Shown: positions 29,511-39,555, numbered from the stretch's first letter. The stretch: DNA of 64,000 bases from Calothrix sp. PCC 7507 (GCF_000316575.1 NC_019682.1:3098001-3162000); one strand, 5' to 3'. The notes: generated from the letters alone by a model not told the origin. Made by a program: numbers and translations.

Positions 29511-30608
29511 CTACAAATTAATAACTAAATTTTTTATTAACACTTCTTTGCTTCTGCTTCCTGCCTTTTTTTGGTAAGAGTTTTTGATTTCTTTGAGATA
29601 GTCTAGGCTTTCCATTACCCAGTCGAAATCAACTCCAAAATCGATTAGAGATGCAATTTCATCAACCCCGGCTGCTTGGAAGCTATCAATCATTTTTTGA
29701 CAAATTTCTGGGGTTCCCATCAATACTTTATTGTTAAAGTAGGATTCAAAGCTAAATTCTAGTAAGTCTTCTAAATCTTGTGCTGTCATTTTTTGAGGAT
29801 CTACTGAAAATCTTAAATTTCCAGCAGTTTTTACCATCAAGTCAAAATGGGTTTTGAGGTAATTTTTGAAAGGTTTTTCAACTCTTTGTTTAACTAATTT
29901 AATATCTTTGCCGACAAAAGTATGTATCATCACAGCTACTTTATGCTGTTGAGGGTTGTGTCCATGTTGCGCTAAAGATTGGCGATAGAGTGAGATTTTG
30001 CGGAAGATATCTTCTAAGCTTTGATAAAGGGGAGAAGTCAGAATATTAGCGCCTATTTTGCCCGCTTCAATAAATGTTTCATCTGCTAAAGAAGTAATCC
30101 AAATTGGAAGTTGTGGTTGTAATGCTCTGGGAAAGGTTTTAATTTCTACAGAGTCGCCTTTTCCGCCTTTGAGTGTAATAGATTTACCTTGCCAAAGCTG
30201 TTGTATAGTTTGGATATCTCGCCACATAATTTCTTTGTTATTGGCATAATTTTCTGGATAAAGCACAAAGTCATTAGGATGCCAACCTGGGGCAAAAGAT
30301 AAACTCACTCTACCGTTTGATAAATTATCAACTACAGACCATTCTTCTGCTACCCGGAGTGGATGCTGGAGGGGGAGAACTACGCTACCAGAACGGATTT
30401 GAATGCGTTGGGTGATCATAGCGATCGCTGCACCTAACACTGATGGATTGGGATACAGTCCACCAAAGGCATCAAAATGACGTTCGGGAATCCAAATACC
30501 AGAAAATCCATGTTGATCGGCAAATTTTGCGCCTTCAATTAACAAGCGATATTTATCGTTTCTGGTTGTTGAACCATCACCAGAAAAGTAAAAAAGACTG
30601 AATTCCAT
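29511..30608 (-). CDS. Luciferase-like monooxygenase of natural product type (MupA/Atu3671 family)
   Basis: A 365 aa flavin-dependent enzyme with the bacterial-luciferase TIM-barrel. FSLFYFSGDGSTTRNDKYRL at the start, GFSGIWIPERHFDAFGG, GSVVLPLQHPLRVAEEW and LSFAPGWHPNDFVL are hallmarks of the subfamily found with NRPS/PKS clusters. Members hydroxylate or oxygenate carrier-bound intermediates, but few have a proven substrate. It stands between the KR-containing PKS and the Orn module, with a spacer on each side. N- or alpha-oxidation to make a metal-binding group is possible but unproven. Confidence 0.88.
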   Translation of the reverse strand: MEFSLFYFSGDGSTTRNDKYRLLIEGAKFADQHGFSGIWIPERHFDAFGGLYPNPSVLGAAIAMITQRIQIRSGSVVLPLQHPLRVAEEWSVVDNLSNGRVSLSFAPGWHPNDFVLYPENYANNKEIMWRDIQTIQQLWQGKSITLKGGKGDSVEIKTFPRALQPQLPIWITSLADETFIEAGKIGANILTSPLYQSLEDIFRKISLYRQSLAQHGHNPQQHKVAVMIHTFVGKDIKLVKQRVEKPFKNYLKTHFDLMVKTAGNLRFSVDPQKMTAQDLEDLLEFSFESYFNNKVLMGTPEICQKMIDSFQAAGVDEIASLIDFGVDFDWVMESLDYLKEIKNSYQKKAGSRSKEVLIKNLVINL

Positions 30609-30876
30609 GAAGTATTTTCCTTAATTGAATGCTTGGTAAAAGGGAACAGGAACTACATCCTAATTGGCGGGTAATACCAATTCAAATAATGTTTGCAACA
30701 CATACGTTATTGGTACGGGCACGGCTTCCATAGAATTTCGGGAAAACCGATAGTTTATGGGTGCCATGCCCCTACCCATCTGTCGCATTCTTTTTTTAAA
30801 TTGGTATAAGATACTCACCCTACAAGAAAATTTATGAAATAAAGATGCAATTCTTCTGTTCCCTATCCCCTTTCGT
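30609..30876. repeat. Spacer with TACCAATT inverted element
   Basis: A 268 bp spacer inside the operon. It carries TACCAATTcaaa near 30673 and the inverted AAATTGGTATAAG near 30797, the ends of a dispersed element of about 130 bp. A further TATACCAATT motif is near 49556. No gene seen. Confidence 0.45.
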
Positions 30877-33800
30877 TTAAATATTACTCAGTTGTTCTTG
30901 GACTTCTTCTAGTGATAAACTCTCGATTTCTGCTAACATCTGATTCATGTCTTCGAGTTCTGGCTGCTGGAGTAAATTTTCGGTAATAGCATTGGCTACT
31001 TCAGCTATGGTAGGAGCTTCTAAAAGAGTGCGGAGTGATAATTCAACTTGATAAATTTCACGCAGTCTTGACACAAGTCGAACGGCTAATAAGGAATGTC
31101 CGCCTAACTCAAAGAAGTTGTCGTTAACGCCTACTACTTCAATACCAAGTTGTTCTTGCCAAATTTGGGCAATTTGTTGTTCTATTTCGTTTCTTGGTGC
31201 TAGGTATCGCTCATGAGCCGATGGTGAATTTTGTATTTTCTGTGGGTTTAATTCTTCATGAGGAATCCCATCATGTTTTTGCTTGAGAACGGTTTGTAAG
31301 TCTTTTGTGGAAACTACAACGCGATTGAGTCCACTTTGGAGAATCCTGCTCAAGCTATCTAAACCGTCTTTGGATGATATTCCTGTTCTCAGAGTTTCGA
31401 GACGCTGCTGCTGGAGAACATCAGGAATTTCTGTAGTTTTTACACCCATGCCAATTTCTTGCCAAGCATCCCAGTTAATTGATGTGGTGAAAGTTTTAGT
31501 TTTAGATGCTTTGTAACTAGCAAATACATCCAAAAAGATGTTAGCTGCACAATAATCAATTTGTCCTGCACCACCAACGATAGAACTAAGAGAAGAAAAC
31601 AGCACCAAAAAATCTAAGTTATTATCTTTAAAAGTCTCTTCTAACACCAGAGTTCCTGTTACTTTTGGTGCCATGACATTTGCTGCCATTTCTGGTGTTT
31701 TGAGTTGAATAATCCCACCACCAGCAACACCAGCTGCATGAAAGATACCTTGAATATGACCAAAAACTTGCTGGCTACGTTCAGCTACCATTTGCATTTG
31801 GGCTGCATTTGTCACATCTGCACTCAGAACTAGAACCTCTGCACCGAGGTTTTCTAAAACCTGCACTTGCCGAATTTTGCTAGTAGTAGCATCTTGGTCA
31901 TTGTGGTCTTTTAAACATTGCTTCCATTCATCTTTTGATGGTAAGTGGGAACGGCTAACTAACACCAGTTTTGCTTGTACTGTTTCGGCTAAATATTGAG
32001 CAATTGCCAAGCCAATTCCACCCAATCCACCTGTAATTAAGTAAACTCCTTTTGGTTGTAAAGGAATTGGTTTTTGAGCTTTTTCTAAACGGACTGCTGT
32101 GTAAGTTGGTAGCCAGCGATAATTGCCTCGATAAGCAACAACTGTATCAGTAGATTGGGCAGCAATTTCTGTGATGATTTGATTTTCTAAAAACGATGCG
32201 GGAACAACATCAATGCTACAGCAAGTAATATTTGCATATTCTTGAGGGATAACTTTACAAGCACCCAATAAAGTAGCTTTTTCTGGATAAATAATTTCGG
32301 TTCCTGTGACATCTTGGATGTTACTAGAAACAACTCCTATGTGTATTGAATTGGTCACATTTTGGTTGCCGATCGCCTGCGCTAAATAAAGCAAACTATA
32401 GAAACCCATATCTTGCTCTGTAAAGGATATACTCCACAGATGAGCAATGTAGGAAATTGACTCTGATACTAGAATTTCTGCTAACAATTGTTCATAGTGT
32501 TTTTGCTGTTGGGGATTGATAGTGTAAATGCGATCGCTATTTCTGCTAAACTCTCCACCAATCTTTACCTGGATTACACTATGACCAAGTTGTTCTAGTC
32601 GTTCTACCATGCTAGAACCCAAACCAGATTCATCTACAAACACCAACCAACAACGCTTTTGCTCATCCATCTTGGGTAATGGTAAGATAGCTCGCTGCCA
32701 TGAAGGAACGTAAAACCAGTCTGCAATATCAGGTTTTTTGTCCAACGTTCCCGGCGATGCTTCTGGTGGATCAATCCAATAGCGTTGACGTTCAAAAGGA
32801 TAGGTAGGTAAGGGTAAACGCCCAGGTTTTTCGTCAGCATAAAATCCCTCCCAATCTACCTGTATCCCTGCTAACCATAGCCTTCCCAGTGCTTTGAGCA
32901 AAAATTCTAAATCTGACTTTTGCTCTTTAGGGTGAGGTAACGAAGAGATGACAATCCGCTCAGATGTTTGTTGTTTCGTTAAAGTGCTTAATGTTTGTCC
33001 TGGCCCAACTTCTAAAAAGATTGCTTGTGCATCTTTTAATAACTCCGCAATTCCCAAAGAAAATTGCACACTTTGGCGCAGATGTCGCCCCCAGTATGTC
33101 GGATCTGTAGCTTCTTCTGCTGTCATCCAAGTACCAGTGACGTTAGAAATTAACTTAATTTGGGGAGGGTTCAGGTTGAGGTGTTGTAGTTGGGCGGTGA
33201 ATGGTTCGATGATCCCATCCATCATCTGGGAATGAAAGGCATGGGAGGTATGCAAACGGCGATAATCGATTTTTTTGGCAGATAATTGTTTTTCCAGTGC
33301 TTCTACAGCATCTACAGCCCCGGAAATCACACTCAGAGATGGGCTATTACTGGCGGCTAAAGAGAGCTTTTCGCCTAAAAAAGATTGCACAGCCTCCGCA
33401 GACAAACCAACAGCCAGCATGGTTCCGGGGGGCTGTTTCTGCATTAATTTTCCGCGAGTGGCTACCAGTGCTAAGGCATCTTCTAGAGAGAAAACCCCCG
33501 CCAGAGTTGCTGCTACATATTCCCCAACACTATGCCCAATCATGGCTTGAGGAACTATTCCCCATGACATCCACAACTTGGCTAAAGCATACTCAATGAC
33601 GAATAATGCTGGCTGGGTGATGGCTGTTTGTTGTAGCTGCTGGGTTGCTGTTTGTATGTCTTCCTCGTTGGGATATAGCACCTGCTGCAAGTCGATATCC
33701 AGGTGAGGTTTGAGCAAAGCAAAACAGCGATCGCACTCTTGTTGGAAAATTGTCTCATGCTGGTAAAGTTCTCGCGCCATGTTCACATGTTGCGCTCCCT

Positions 33801-35409
33801 GACCGGGGAACATGAAAATTATAGAGCGATACTCCTGCGGAGTCACTTCGTGAACGCTAGATTCTGTAAGACTCGCTTGTGCATCACCCGATTGCAAAGC
33901 TGTGACAGCCTGCTCTAAATTAGCTGCAACAACGACACGGCGATGAGCAAATTCTCTACGTCCCACTTGCAGTGTATAGGCTACATCCGCCAAATTAAGA
34001 TGGGGATTTTGTTCGAGGTATTGAGCCAGATTCTTAGTAGTCGTTTCTAAAACAGAATCAGTTTTAGCTGATAAACACAACAGCAAATATTCTCTTTTGA
34101 CTTTTGACACTTCGACTGCGCTCAGTGTGAACTTTTGACTTTTGACTTGTATTGCTTCTTCCAAAATTACATGAGCATTTGTCCCACCAAAACCAAATGA
34201 ACTCACACCAGCACGGCGGGGGATATCATTGGTTTGCCATTCACGCAGTTGAGTGTTGACGTAAAACGGACTATGCTCAAAATCAATTTGAGGATTGGGT
34301 GTCTCAAAATTGAGACTGGGAGGGAGTACTTTGTGATGGAGAGCGAGAACAGTTTTAATTAAACCTGCAATCCCTGCGGCTGCATCTAAATGTCCGATGT
34401 TGGTTTTAACCGAACCGATTGCACAATAGCCTTGTTTATTAGTCCCGGCGCGAAAAGCTTGTGTGAGTGCAGCCATCTCAATCGGATCGCCTAAAGCTGT
34501 TCCCGTTCCGTGCGCTTCTATGTAGGTAATCGTGTCAGGTTCCACCTCAGCCATCATTTGAGCTGCGCGAATCACTCTGGCTTGTCCCTCTTGAGAAGGT
34601 GCGGTGTAGCCTATTTTGGCATCACCATCATTATTAATTGCTGACCCTTTAATAACAGCATAGACATGATCTCGATCAGCGATCGCATCTTCCAACCGCT
34701 TGAGAACCACAACCCCCAGACCATTCCCACCGATTGTACCGTTAGCTTGGGCATCAAAAGCCCGACAATGTCCATTGGGTGAAACTAATTCCGTTGGCGA
34801 TAAGGTTAAATCATTTTGGGGAACTTTCACCGCCACACCAGAAGCCAAAGCCATATCGCATTCCCCATTCAGCAAACCTTGACAAGCCAAGTGAACCGCC
34901 ACTAAGGAACTAGAACAAGCTGTTTGCACACTTAAACTCGGCCCCTTGAGGTTTAATTTGTAAGAAACGCGGGTGGGAACATGGTCTTTTTCTGTTCCCG
35001 TCATAGTTTGCAATAATCCCCTAGATGCCATCAATTCCTGATGGGGATAAAGGTTATAGAGTAAGTAAGTACTCATCCCTATCCCTGCGTAAACTCCTAT
35101 TGGTCTAGTTTCTCTTTGGGAATCATAACCAGCATTTTCTAAAGCTGACCACGCACACTCTAAAAAAAGCCGGTGCTGCGGGTCCATCGTTTCCGCATCT
35201 CTAGGATTAATCTCAAAGAATGAAGCATCAAACAGATCAACATCTTCAAGTATGCCGCCTGCTTTGATAGTTTGAGTATCTGGAAAAACTGAAATTAACT
35301 CTAATCCTGCAATCAAATTCTGCCAAAAACCATCAACTGTATTGCTACCAGGGAAGCGAGAAGCAATCCCAATAATTGCTATTTCTAAGCCGTTGTGTGC
35401 AATTTCCAT
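30877..35409 (-). CDS. Type I PKS module KS-AT-KR-ACP
   Basis: A 1510 aa polyketide synthase module. The KS (about 8-430) has active-site Cys in VQTACSSSLVAV and the His residues in EAHGTGTALGD and KTNIGHLDAAAG. The AT (about 530-840) has FPGQGAQ, GHSVGEY and HAFHS, the last pointing to malonyl-CoA. The KR (about 1110-1300) has ITGGLGGIGLAIAQYLAE and the catalytic Ser/Tyr/Asn in FSSLSSIVGGAGQIDYCAAN. The ACP (about 1400-1470) has FFELGGHSLLAV. No DH or ER, so a beta-hydroxyl is expected. A dispersed repeat is translated in the KS-AT linker (34095-34148). It is 44 bp downstream of the Cy protein gene. Confidence 0.93.
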   Translation of the reverse strand: MEIAHNGLEIAIIGIASRFPGSNTVDGFWQNLIAGLELISVFPDTQTIKAGGILEDVDLFDASFFEINPRDAETMDPQHRLFLECAWSALENAGYDSQRETRPIGVYAGIGMSTYLLYNLYPHQELMASRGLLQTMTGTEKDHVPTRVSYKLNLKGPSLSVQTACSSSLVAVHLACQGLLNGECDMALASGVAVKVPQNDLTLSPTELVSPNGHCRAFDAQANGTIGGNGLGVVVLKRLEDAIADRDHVYAVIKGSAINNDGDAKIGYTAPSQEGQARVIRAAQMMAEVEPDTITYIEAHGTGTALGDPIEMAALTQAFRAGTNKQGYCAIGSVKTNIGHLDAAAGIAGLIKTVLALHHKVLPPSLNFETPNPQIDFEHSPFYVNTQLREWQTNDIPRRAGVSSFGFGGTNAHVILEEAIQVKSQKFTLSAVEVSKVKREYLLLCLSAKTDSVLETTTKNLAQYLEQNPHLNLADVAYTLQVGRREFAHRRVVVAANLEQAVTALQSGDAQASLTESSVHEVTPQEYRSIIFMFPGQGAQHVNMARELYQHETIFQQECDRCFALLKPHLDIDLQQVLYPNEEDIQTATQQLQQTAITQPALFVIEYALAKLWMSWGIVPQAMIGHSVGEYVAATLAGVFSLEDALALVATRGKLMQKQPPGTMLAVGLSAEAVQSFLGEKLSLAASNSPSLSVISGAVDAVEALEKQLSAKKIDYRRLHTSHAFHSQMMDGIIEPFTAQLQHLNLNPPQIKLISNVTGTWMTAEEATDPTYWGRHLRQSVQFSLGIAELLKDAQAIFLEVGPGQTLSTLTKQQTSERIVISSLPHPKEQKSDLEFLLKALGRLWLAGIQVDWEGFYADEKPGRLPLPTYPFERQRYWIDPPEASPGTLDKKPDIADWFYVPSWQRAILPLPKMDEQKRCWLVFVDESGLGSSMVERLEQLGHSVIQVKIGGEFSRNSDRIYTINPQQQKHYEQLLAEILVSESISYIAHLWSISFTEQDMGFYSLLYLAQAIGNQNVTNSIHIGVVSSNIQDVTGTEIIYPEKATLLGACKVIPQEYANITCCSIDVVPASFLENQIITEIAAQSTDTVVAYRGNYRWLPTYTAVRLEKAQKPIPLQPKGVYLITGGLGGIGLAIAQYLAETVQAKLVLVSRSHLPSKDEWKQCLKDHNDQDATTSKIRQVQVLENLGAEVLVLSADVTNAAQMQMVAERSQQVFGHIQGIFHAAGVAGGGIIQLKTPEMAANVMAPKVTGTLVLEETFKDNNLDFLVLFSSLSSIVGGAGQIDYCAANIFLDVFASYKASKTKTFTTSINWDAWQEIGMGVKTTEIPDVLQQQRLETLRTGISSKDGLDSLSRILQSGLNRVVVSTKDLQTVLKQKHDGIPHEELNPQKIQNSPSAHERYLAPRNEIEQQIAQIWQEQLGIEVVGVNDNFFELGGHSLLAVRLVSRLREIYQVELSLRTLLEAPTIAEVANAITENLLQQPELEDMNQMLAEIESLSLEEVQEQLSNI
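34095..34148. repeat. Dispersed repeat inserted in frame in the PKS gene
   Basis: 54 bp (18 codons) within the KS-AT linker coding region show TTTTGACTTTTGAC blocks around a CACTTCGACTGCGCTCAGTG core, sequence of a kind that in filamentous cyanobacteria is found between genes. The neighbouring KS-AT protein (39556-42030) has no counterpart at this place. It is translated as KSQKFTLSAVEVSKVK-like sequence and leaves the frame intact. Confidence 0.65.
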
Positions 35410-35452
35410 AGTTTAAATTATCTCAATTCAAAGTTTTTACCAGAAAAATATT

Positions 35453-37903
35453 TCAATTATTATTTAACATCTGAGATTTTTTCAGACGCTGTTTTATGCG
35501 ATGTTTCCCGGATTGCATTTCTTGCTCTTGCTGTCTATCGTGAATTAAATTTGGTGTTTCTTGATGATTTATCAAATATTTTGCTAGAGAATGAACTGTT
35601 GAATATTTAAATAAATCAACCAGTGAAACAGACTTTTTATTTTCATATATCAAAACTTGCTGAAGCTTTTGAAAAACCTGGATAATCAATAAAGAATTGC
35701 CACCAATTTCAAAAAATTTATGATGTATTCCTACTGATTCTAATTGCAAGACCTCTTGCCAAATAGCAGCAATAGTTTGCTCAAGCTCAGTTTGAGGTGC
35801 TACATAGGGAACATCAACATCCAAACATAATTCTGGATGTGGCAAGGTATTTCTATCTACTGTGCCATTTGCTAATAGAGGTAAAGCATCTAAAAATACA
35901 AAAGCTGACGGCAACATATAATCTGGTAATTTCTGCTGGAGAAACTGACTTAGTTCTTCTGTTGTTGGTGCCGATTTTTGTGCAGAAACTAGGTAAGCGA
36001 CTAAATATTTTTTATTTTGTGCTTGCTCTATAGCTGTGACCACAGCTGAACTTATTGCCGGATGCTGTTGTAAAGTTAATTCAATTTCTTCAGGTTGAAT
36101 ATTATATTTACCTAGGCGAATTTGGTGGCTAACTCGTCCTAATAATTCCAGATTACCATCAGGTAAATAACGACCGATGTCACCTGTAGGATATAAACGC
36201 TCACCTGTGCGAGGATGGATAATGAAATTGGCATGGGTTTGATGAAAATCGATTCCAGAACAGTAAACTTCTCCGGGAACCCAAGTAGGACAATCTGCTA
36301 ATACCTGATTGAAAACATAGTATTTCAAATCAGCGATATTTTGGCGAGACACTAATTGTTGAGTCGTCGCTACCCAAGGTTTTTCCGAAACAGCTAGTTG
36401 TGCAATCAAAGTACAGTAAGCGCCAAACATATCATCAATCATGCCTTCGGGGAACAGTTCTTTCAGCACATCCCAAGTGAAAGTCAATGCTCCCTTTTCT
36501 TCCCAGACTTGAATATCCATCCACACCTGAGACGCTTGACTGATGCCATAGACTAGCTCGCCAAAATGGCTAAATGTTGAGGTGTCTTGACCAAGTGAAC
36601 TAAAGCGGGAACTGAAACCTAGAGTACTCGTAAAGACCACAGGCATAGCGCTGGGTGCTGTCCTTTGTCTGCGAGCCAGTTCTCGCATCACGGCTACGCC
36701 ACTGACAGAGCGATGTTCTAAATCTTGCCATAGTTGTTGTTGTATCCTAAAAGAGCGATCGCTAAATGACTCTGAAGCTGAATTATCCACAGCCAGCAAA
36801 GTCACAGAAGACAAGTCACCCAAAATATTATTGACTTGAGGATGCAGCGGTAAACGATTAAACAAAGCTAAATTAATCGTAAATTGTGGACTTTTGCTCC
36901 AAATAGTTAAAATTTCTGCAAAAGCGGCAATCAATACGCCAGAAGGTGTCAAACCAGCTTGAGTAGCTCTGTGCTTTAATTGTTGCCAATCAGCTTTTTC
37001 CAATCTCCCACTGTAACGCTGACACCGTTGTTGTTTAATCTCGCTAGGATGTTTGGCTAGTGGTAAATCAGGAGATGGGGGAAAAGAGTCTAGGCGAGCA
37101 AACCAATAATTCTGGGCACGTTTATATAAATCGGTATTTTGCAAAGCTTTTTCTGCTAACACATAATCCCGAAACGAAAGTTCCAATAGTGGCAATTCCA
37201 CCTCAGGATTTTGATAGATTTGCTCCCATTCTTCAAAGAGAATTAACAAACTCCAAGCATCAAATATTTGCAAATCGTAGCTAATATGTAATCGGACTTT
37301 TTCCCCATCCAAATAAGTTGCCCTAATTTCAAATAAAGGCCATTGGTCAGTTGGTAGTACCTGATGAGACATCCGCTCACGAATCAACTCAATTTGTGCT
37401 GCGACAACATCTTGTGTCTGTTTTCTCAAATCCAAAACTGCAATTTGATAACCTGGTACTGCTTCCAGAACTTGTTGCTGACCATCCGGTAATACCACCG
37501 CCCGCAGCATATCATGACGCGCAATTAATTTTTGTAATGCCCAGTTTAATCTTTCTATATTTAAGCCATCACTCTCTATCTCATAATAGCCATGATTGGC
37601 AACATTACCTAATTCTATAACCCCACTACGACCTACCCAGAAAGCTTGCTGCATATCAGTCAAAGGAAAAGGCTGATAGCGCTGCTCTGGTGCGGGCACA
37701 ATTGTTGGTAACGCAGTTTCTTGATAGTTAATATTACTGTTTTGGCGTAATAACGAGAGCAAATCTGTTTTATATTTTGCCAATGATTCCCGCAGTTCTG
37801 GAGTCAGCACCCCTTTAGGCGCATCAATGAAGAGTGAACCTTCATCAACAGATAATTTTACACCTTGATTGGCAAGATTAATTAACAGCGAATGTATTTT
37901 CAT
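35453..37903 (-). CDS. NRPS heterocyclisation module Cy-PCP with deleted adenylation core
   Basis: An 816 aa protein. Residues 1-52 are a TubC-type docking domain (LANQGVKLSVDEGSLFIDAPKG). The condensation-type domain (about 75-500) has the heterocyclisation motif DxxxxDxxS as D210, D215 and S218 (DLQIFDAWS) plus LALFNRLPLHPQVNNILGDL and VVFTSTLGF, all typical of Cy domains that form thiazolines or oxazolines. Only the C-terminal part of an A domain follows (about 525-690: YPTGDIGRYLPDGN, LPDYMLPSAFVFLD). The P-loop, the substrate pocket and motifs A1-A6 are missing. A PCP with FFEIGGNSLL ends the module, then a basic tail SGKHRIKQRLKKS. Its PCP must be charged by another protein. Confidence 0.9.
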   Translation of the reverse strand: MKIHSLLINLANQGVKLSVDEGSLFIDAPKGVLTPELRESLAKYKTDLLSLLRQNSNINYQETALPTIVPAPEQRYQPFPLTDMQQAFWVGRSGVIELGNVANHGYYEIESDGLNIERLNWALQKLIARHDMLRAVVLPDGQQQVLEAVPGYQIAVLDLRKQTQDVVAAQIELIRERMSHQVLPTDQWPLFEIRATYLDGEKVRLHISYDLQIFDAWSLLILFEEWEQIYQNPEVELPLLELSFRDYVLAEKALQNTDLYKRAQNYWFARLDSFPPSPDLPLAKHPSEIKQQRCQRYSGRLEKADWQQLKHRATQAGLTPSGVLIAAFAEILTIWSKSPQFTINLALFNRLPLHPQVNNILGDLSSVTLLAVDNSASESFSDRSFRIQQQLWQDLEHRSVSGVAVMRELARRQRTAPSAMPVVFTSTLGFSSRFSSLGQDTSTFSHFGELVYGISQASQVWMDIQVWEEKGALTFTWDVLKELFPEGMIDDMFGAYCTLIAQLAVSEKPWVATTQQLVSRQNIADLKYYVFNQVLADCPTWVPGEVYCSGIDFHQTHANFIIHPRTGERLYPTGDIGRYLPDGNLELLGRVSHQIRLGKYNIQPEEIELTLQQHPAISSAVVTAIEQAQNKKYLVAYLVSAQKSAPTTEELSQFLQQKLPDYMLPSAFVFLDALPLLANGTVDRNTLPHPELCLDVDVPYVAPQTELEQTIAAIWQEVLQLESVGIHHKFFEIGGNSLLIIQVFQKLQQVLIYENKKSVSLVDLFKYSTVHSLAKYLINHQETPNLIHDRQQEQEMQSGKHRIKQRLKKSQMLNNN

Positions 37904-38058
37904 ATTGACAATAAAATCCTATTATTTCATTATTATTGATACCATTCAATTCACACCAAACACTTCTCATCGCTCACAGAATAACTCTCTCAAACTCTTC
38001 TTCCTTAGCGTACCTTTGCGCTTTCCTTTGCGTCCCTCTGCGTTGAAAAATATTTAGT

Positions 38059-39516
38059 TTATAAACTCAATATTTCTCTTTCTTCAACTTCATTACTCAA
38101 CGATGTTAAATTAACCAATGCCAAATGACTAAGTAATAATTCTGCTAACTGCACTATATTGTTTTCACCAAAAAACTGATTTATAGGTACTCTAATTGCT
38201 AAATCAGTTTCCACTCGACTTTTAAAAGTCAAAGCCATAAGCGAGTCGAGGTATGAAGTCAGACGTGCTTGCGGATTCAAGTCTGTTAATGAAACTTCCA
38301 TCGTAGTAGCCAGCCATTGCTGCATACTTTTTTCTAGTAATTGCTGTCGTGCTTCTGGTGGAACTGCTAACAATTTTTCTCTGGAGAAATTGGTTATGGC
38401 GCTGTGCTGAATATTTTCATCCGACAAAGTTACCTTGATTGGTGTAGTAGAATAACCAAGTTTCACATCGCCCCAACGCATGACTGTAGCGGCGGCGGTG
38501 GCGGCAGCACCGTTAGTATAAACGAGAACTAAGTCATTTTCTCGAATTTTACCAAGTTTTGCTGCATGGTAAAGATTAGCGATCGCAGATACAGGGCCAA
38601 TATTGGCATAATGTGGATAAAGATTAATAGTGCGTTCTCCATCAATACCTAATGCTCGTGTACAGACATTGGTATACCAAGCTGTCGGAGTGTTAAAAGC
38701 AAAAAAGTCTATTTGTTCTAAACCCACTCCCGCCGCAGCTACAGCCCCCTCACAGCAAACACGCACAAAATCCACGGCGGTTTCGGCGAGTGAGATAGCA
38801 TTTTCACCTGTCCGGGTGAATATTTGTGGTTGTCCTTGGCTATTTGTAATCAGTTCATAGGAATATGCACCAGATGTTGCCGTAGTAGGAACTATTTTAG
38901 TCCCTAAAATTCCTTGGTTTGGTTTAAGTGTATCCACAACAAAAGCACCAGCACCATCACCCATTGACCAAGAAAGTGTATCCTCTTCATCTACAGTTTG
39001 TGAACCAAGATGTGAGACAACAACGAGTACATTTTTGTATGTTGCTGTTTGCAATAGTGCGTCAGCATTTTGTAATGCAATTAAGGCACTAGAGCAAGTT
39101 GATTCTAAATTCCACGCTGGACAGCATAATCCTAGTTGTTCAGCAAGATAGCAAGCATTACTAGGCCCAATCTGCCCCGGATACAAAGAAGCAACTATCA
39201 TTAATTCCACATCTTTTGCAGCCATTTCTGCTGTTTGGAGAGCCTCATGAGCCGCTCGATACTCCAGCGTTAGTGGTGACTCTTGTAAACCCAAAACTCG
39301 CCGCTCAACATTACCTCTAAAAGGATCTGATAAATACGGTGCTACTTCTTGTGACCAAATATCCATATCAGCAGTTGATATAGATTTAGATACTCTAGTT
39401 TTTCTAGAATTAACTCTAGTAATCAAATCAGGAAAATTATGCAGAGAATCTTCTGGTGTCCGAATTACTTCCGGGAAGCAAATTGATAGCGAACGAATAC
39501 CTATTGGACGATTCAT
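38059..39516 (-). CDS. KASIII-like enzyme fused to an acyl carrier domain
   Basis: A 485 aa fusion. Residues 1 to about 355 are a FabH/KASIII-type thiolase fold (IGIRSLSICFPEV, MIVASLYPGQIGPSNA, WSMGDGAGAFVVD). The nucleophile is C141 (ESTCSSAL). The catalytic His position reads N275 (FAFNTPTAWY instead of PHQAN), and the following Asn is kept at N305 (YANIGPV). Residues about 405-470 are a carrier domain with the phosphopantetheine Ser in LTSYLDSLMALTF. The frame opens with TTG at 39522, but the ATG at 39516 (MNRPIGIRS), preceded by AAAGGA, is preferred. It lies 34-40 bp downstream of the KS-AT protein, which lacks an ACP. Confidence 0.87.
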   Translation of the reverse strand: MNRPIGIRSLSICFPEVIRTPEDSLHNFPDLITRVNSRKTRVSKSISTADMDIWSQEVAPYLSDPFRGNVERRVLGLQESPLTLEYRAAHEALQTAEMAAKDVELMIVASLYPGQIGPSNACYLAEQLGLCCPAWNLESTCSSALIALQNADALLQTATYKNVLVVVSHLGSQTVDEEDTLSWSMGDGAGAFVVDTLKPNQGILGTKIVPTTATSGAYSYELITNSQGQPQIFTRTGENAISLAETAVDFVRVCCEGAVAAAGVGLEQIDFFAFNTPTAWYTNVCTRALGIDGERTINLYPHYANIGPVSAIANLYHAAKLGKIRENDLVLVYTNGAAATAAATVMRWGDVKLGYSTTPIKVTLSDENIQHSAITNFSREKLLAVPPEARQQLLEKSMQQWLATTMEVSLTDLNPQARLTSYLDSLMALTFKSRVETDLAIRVPINQFFGENNIVQLAELLLSHLALVNLTSLSNEVEEREILSL

Positions 39517-39555
39517 TAACAAATAAATCCTTTAATTTACTAAATTTATTGGTTT

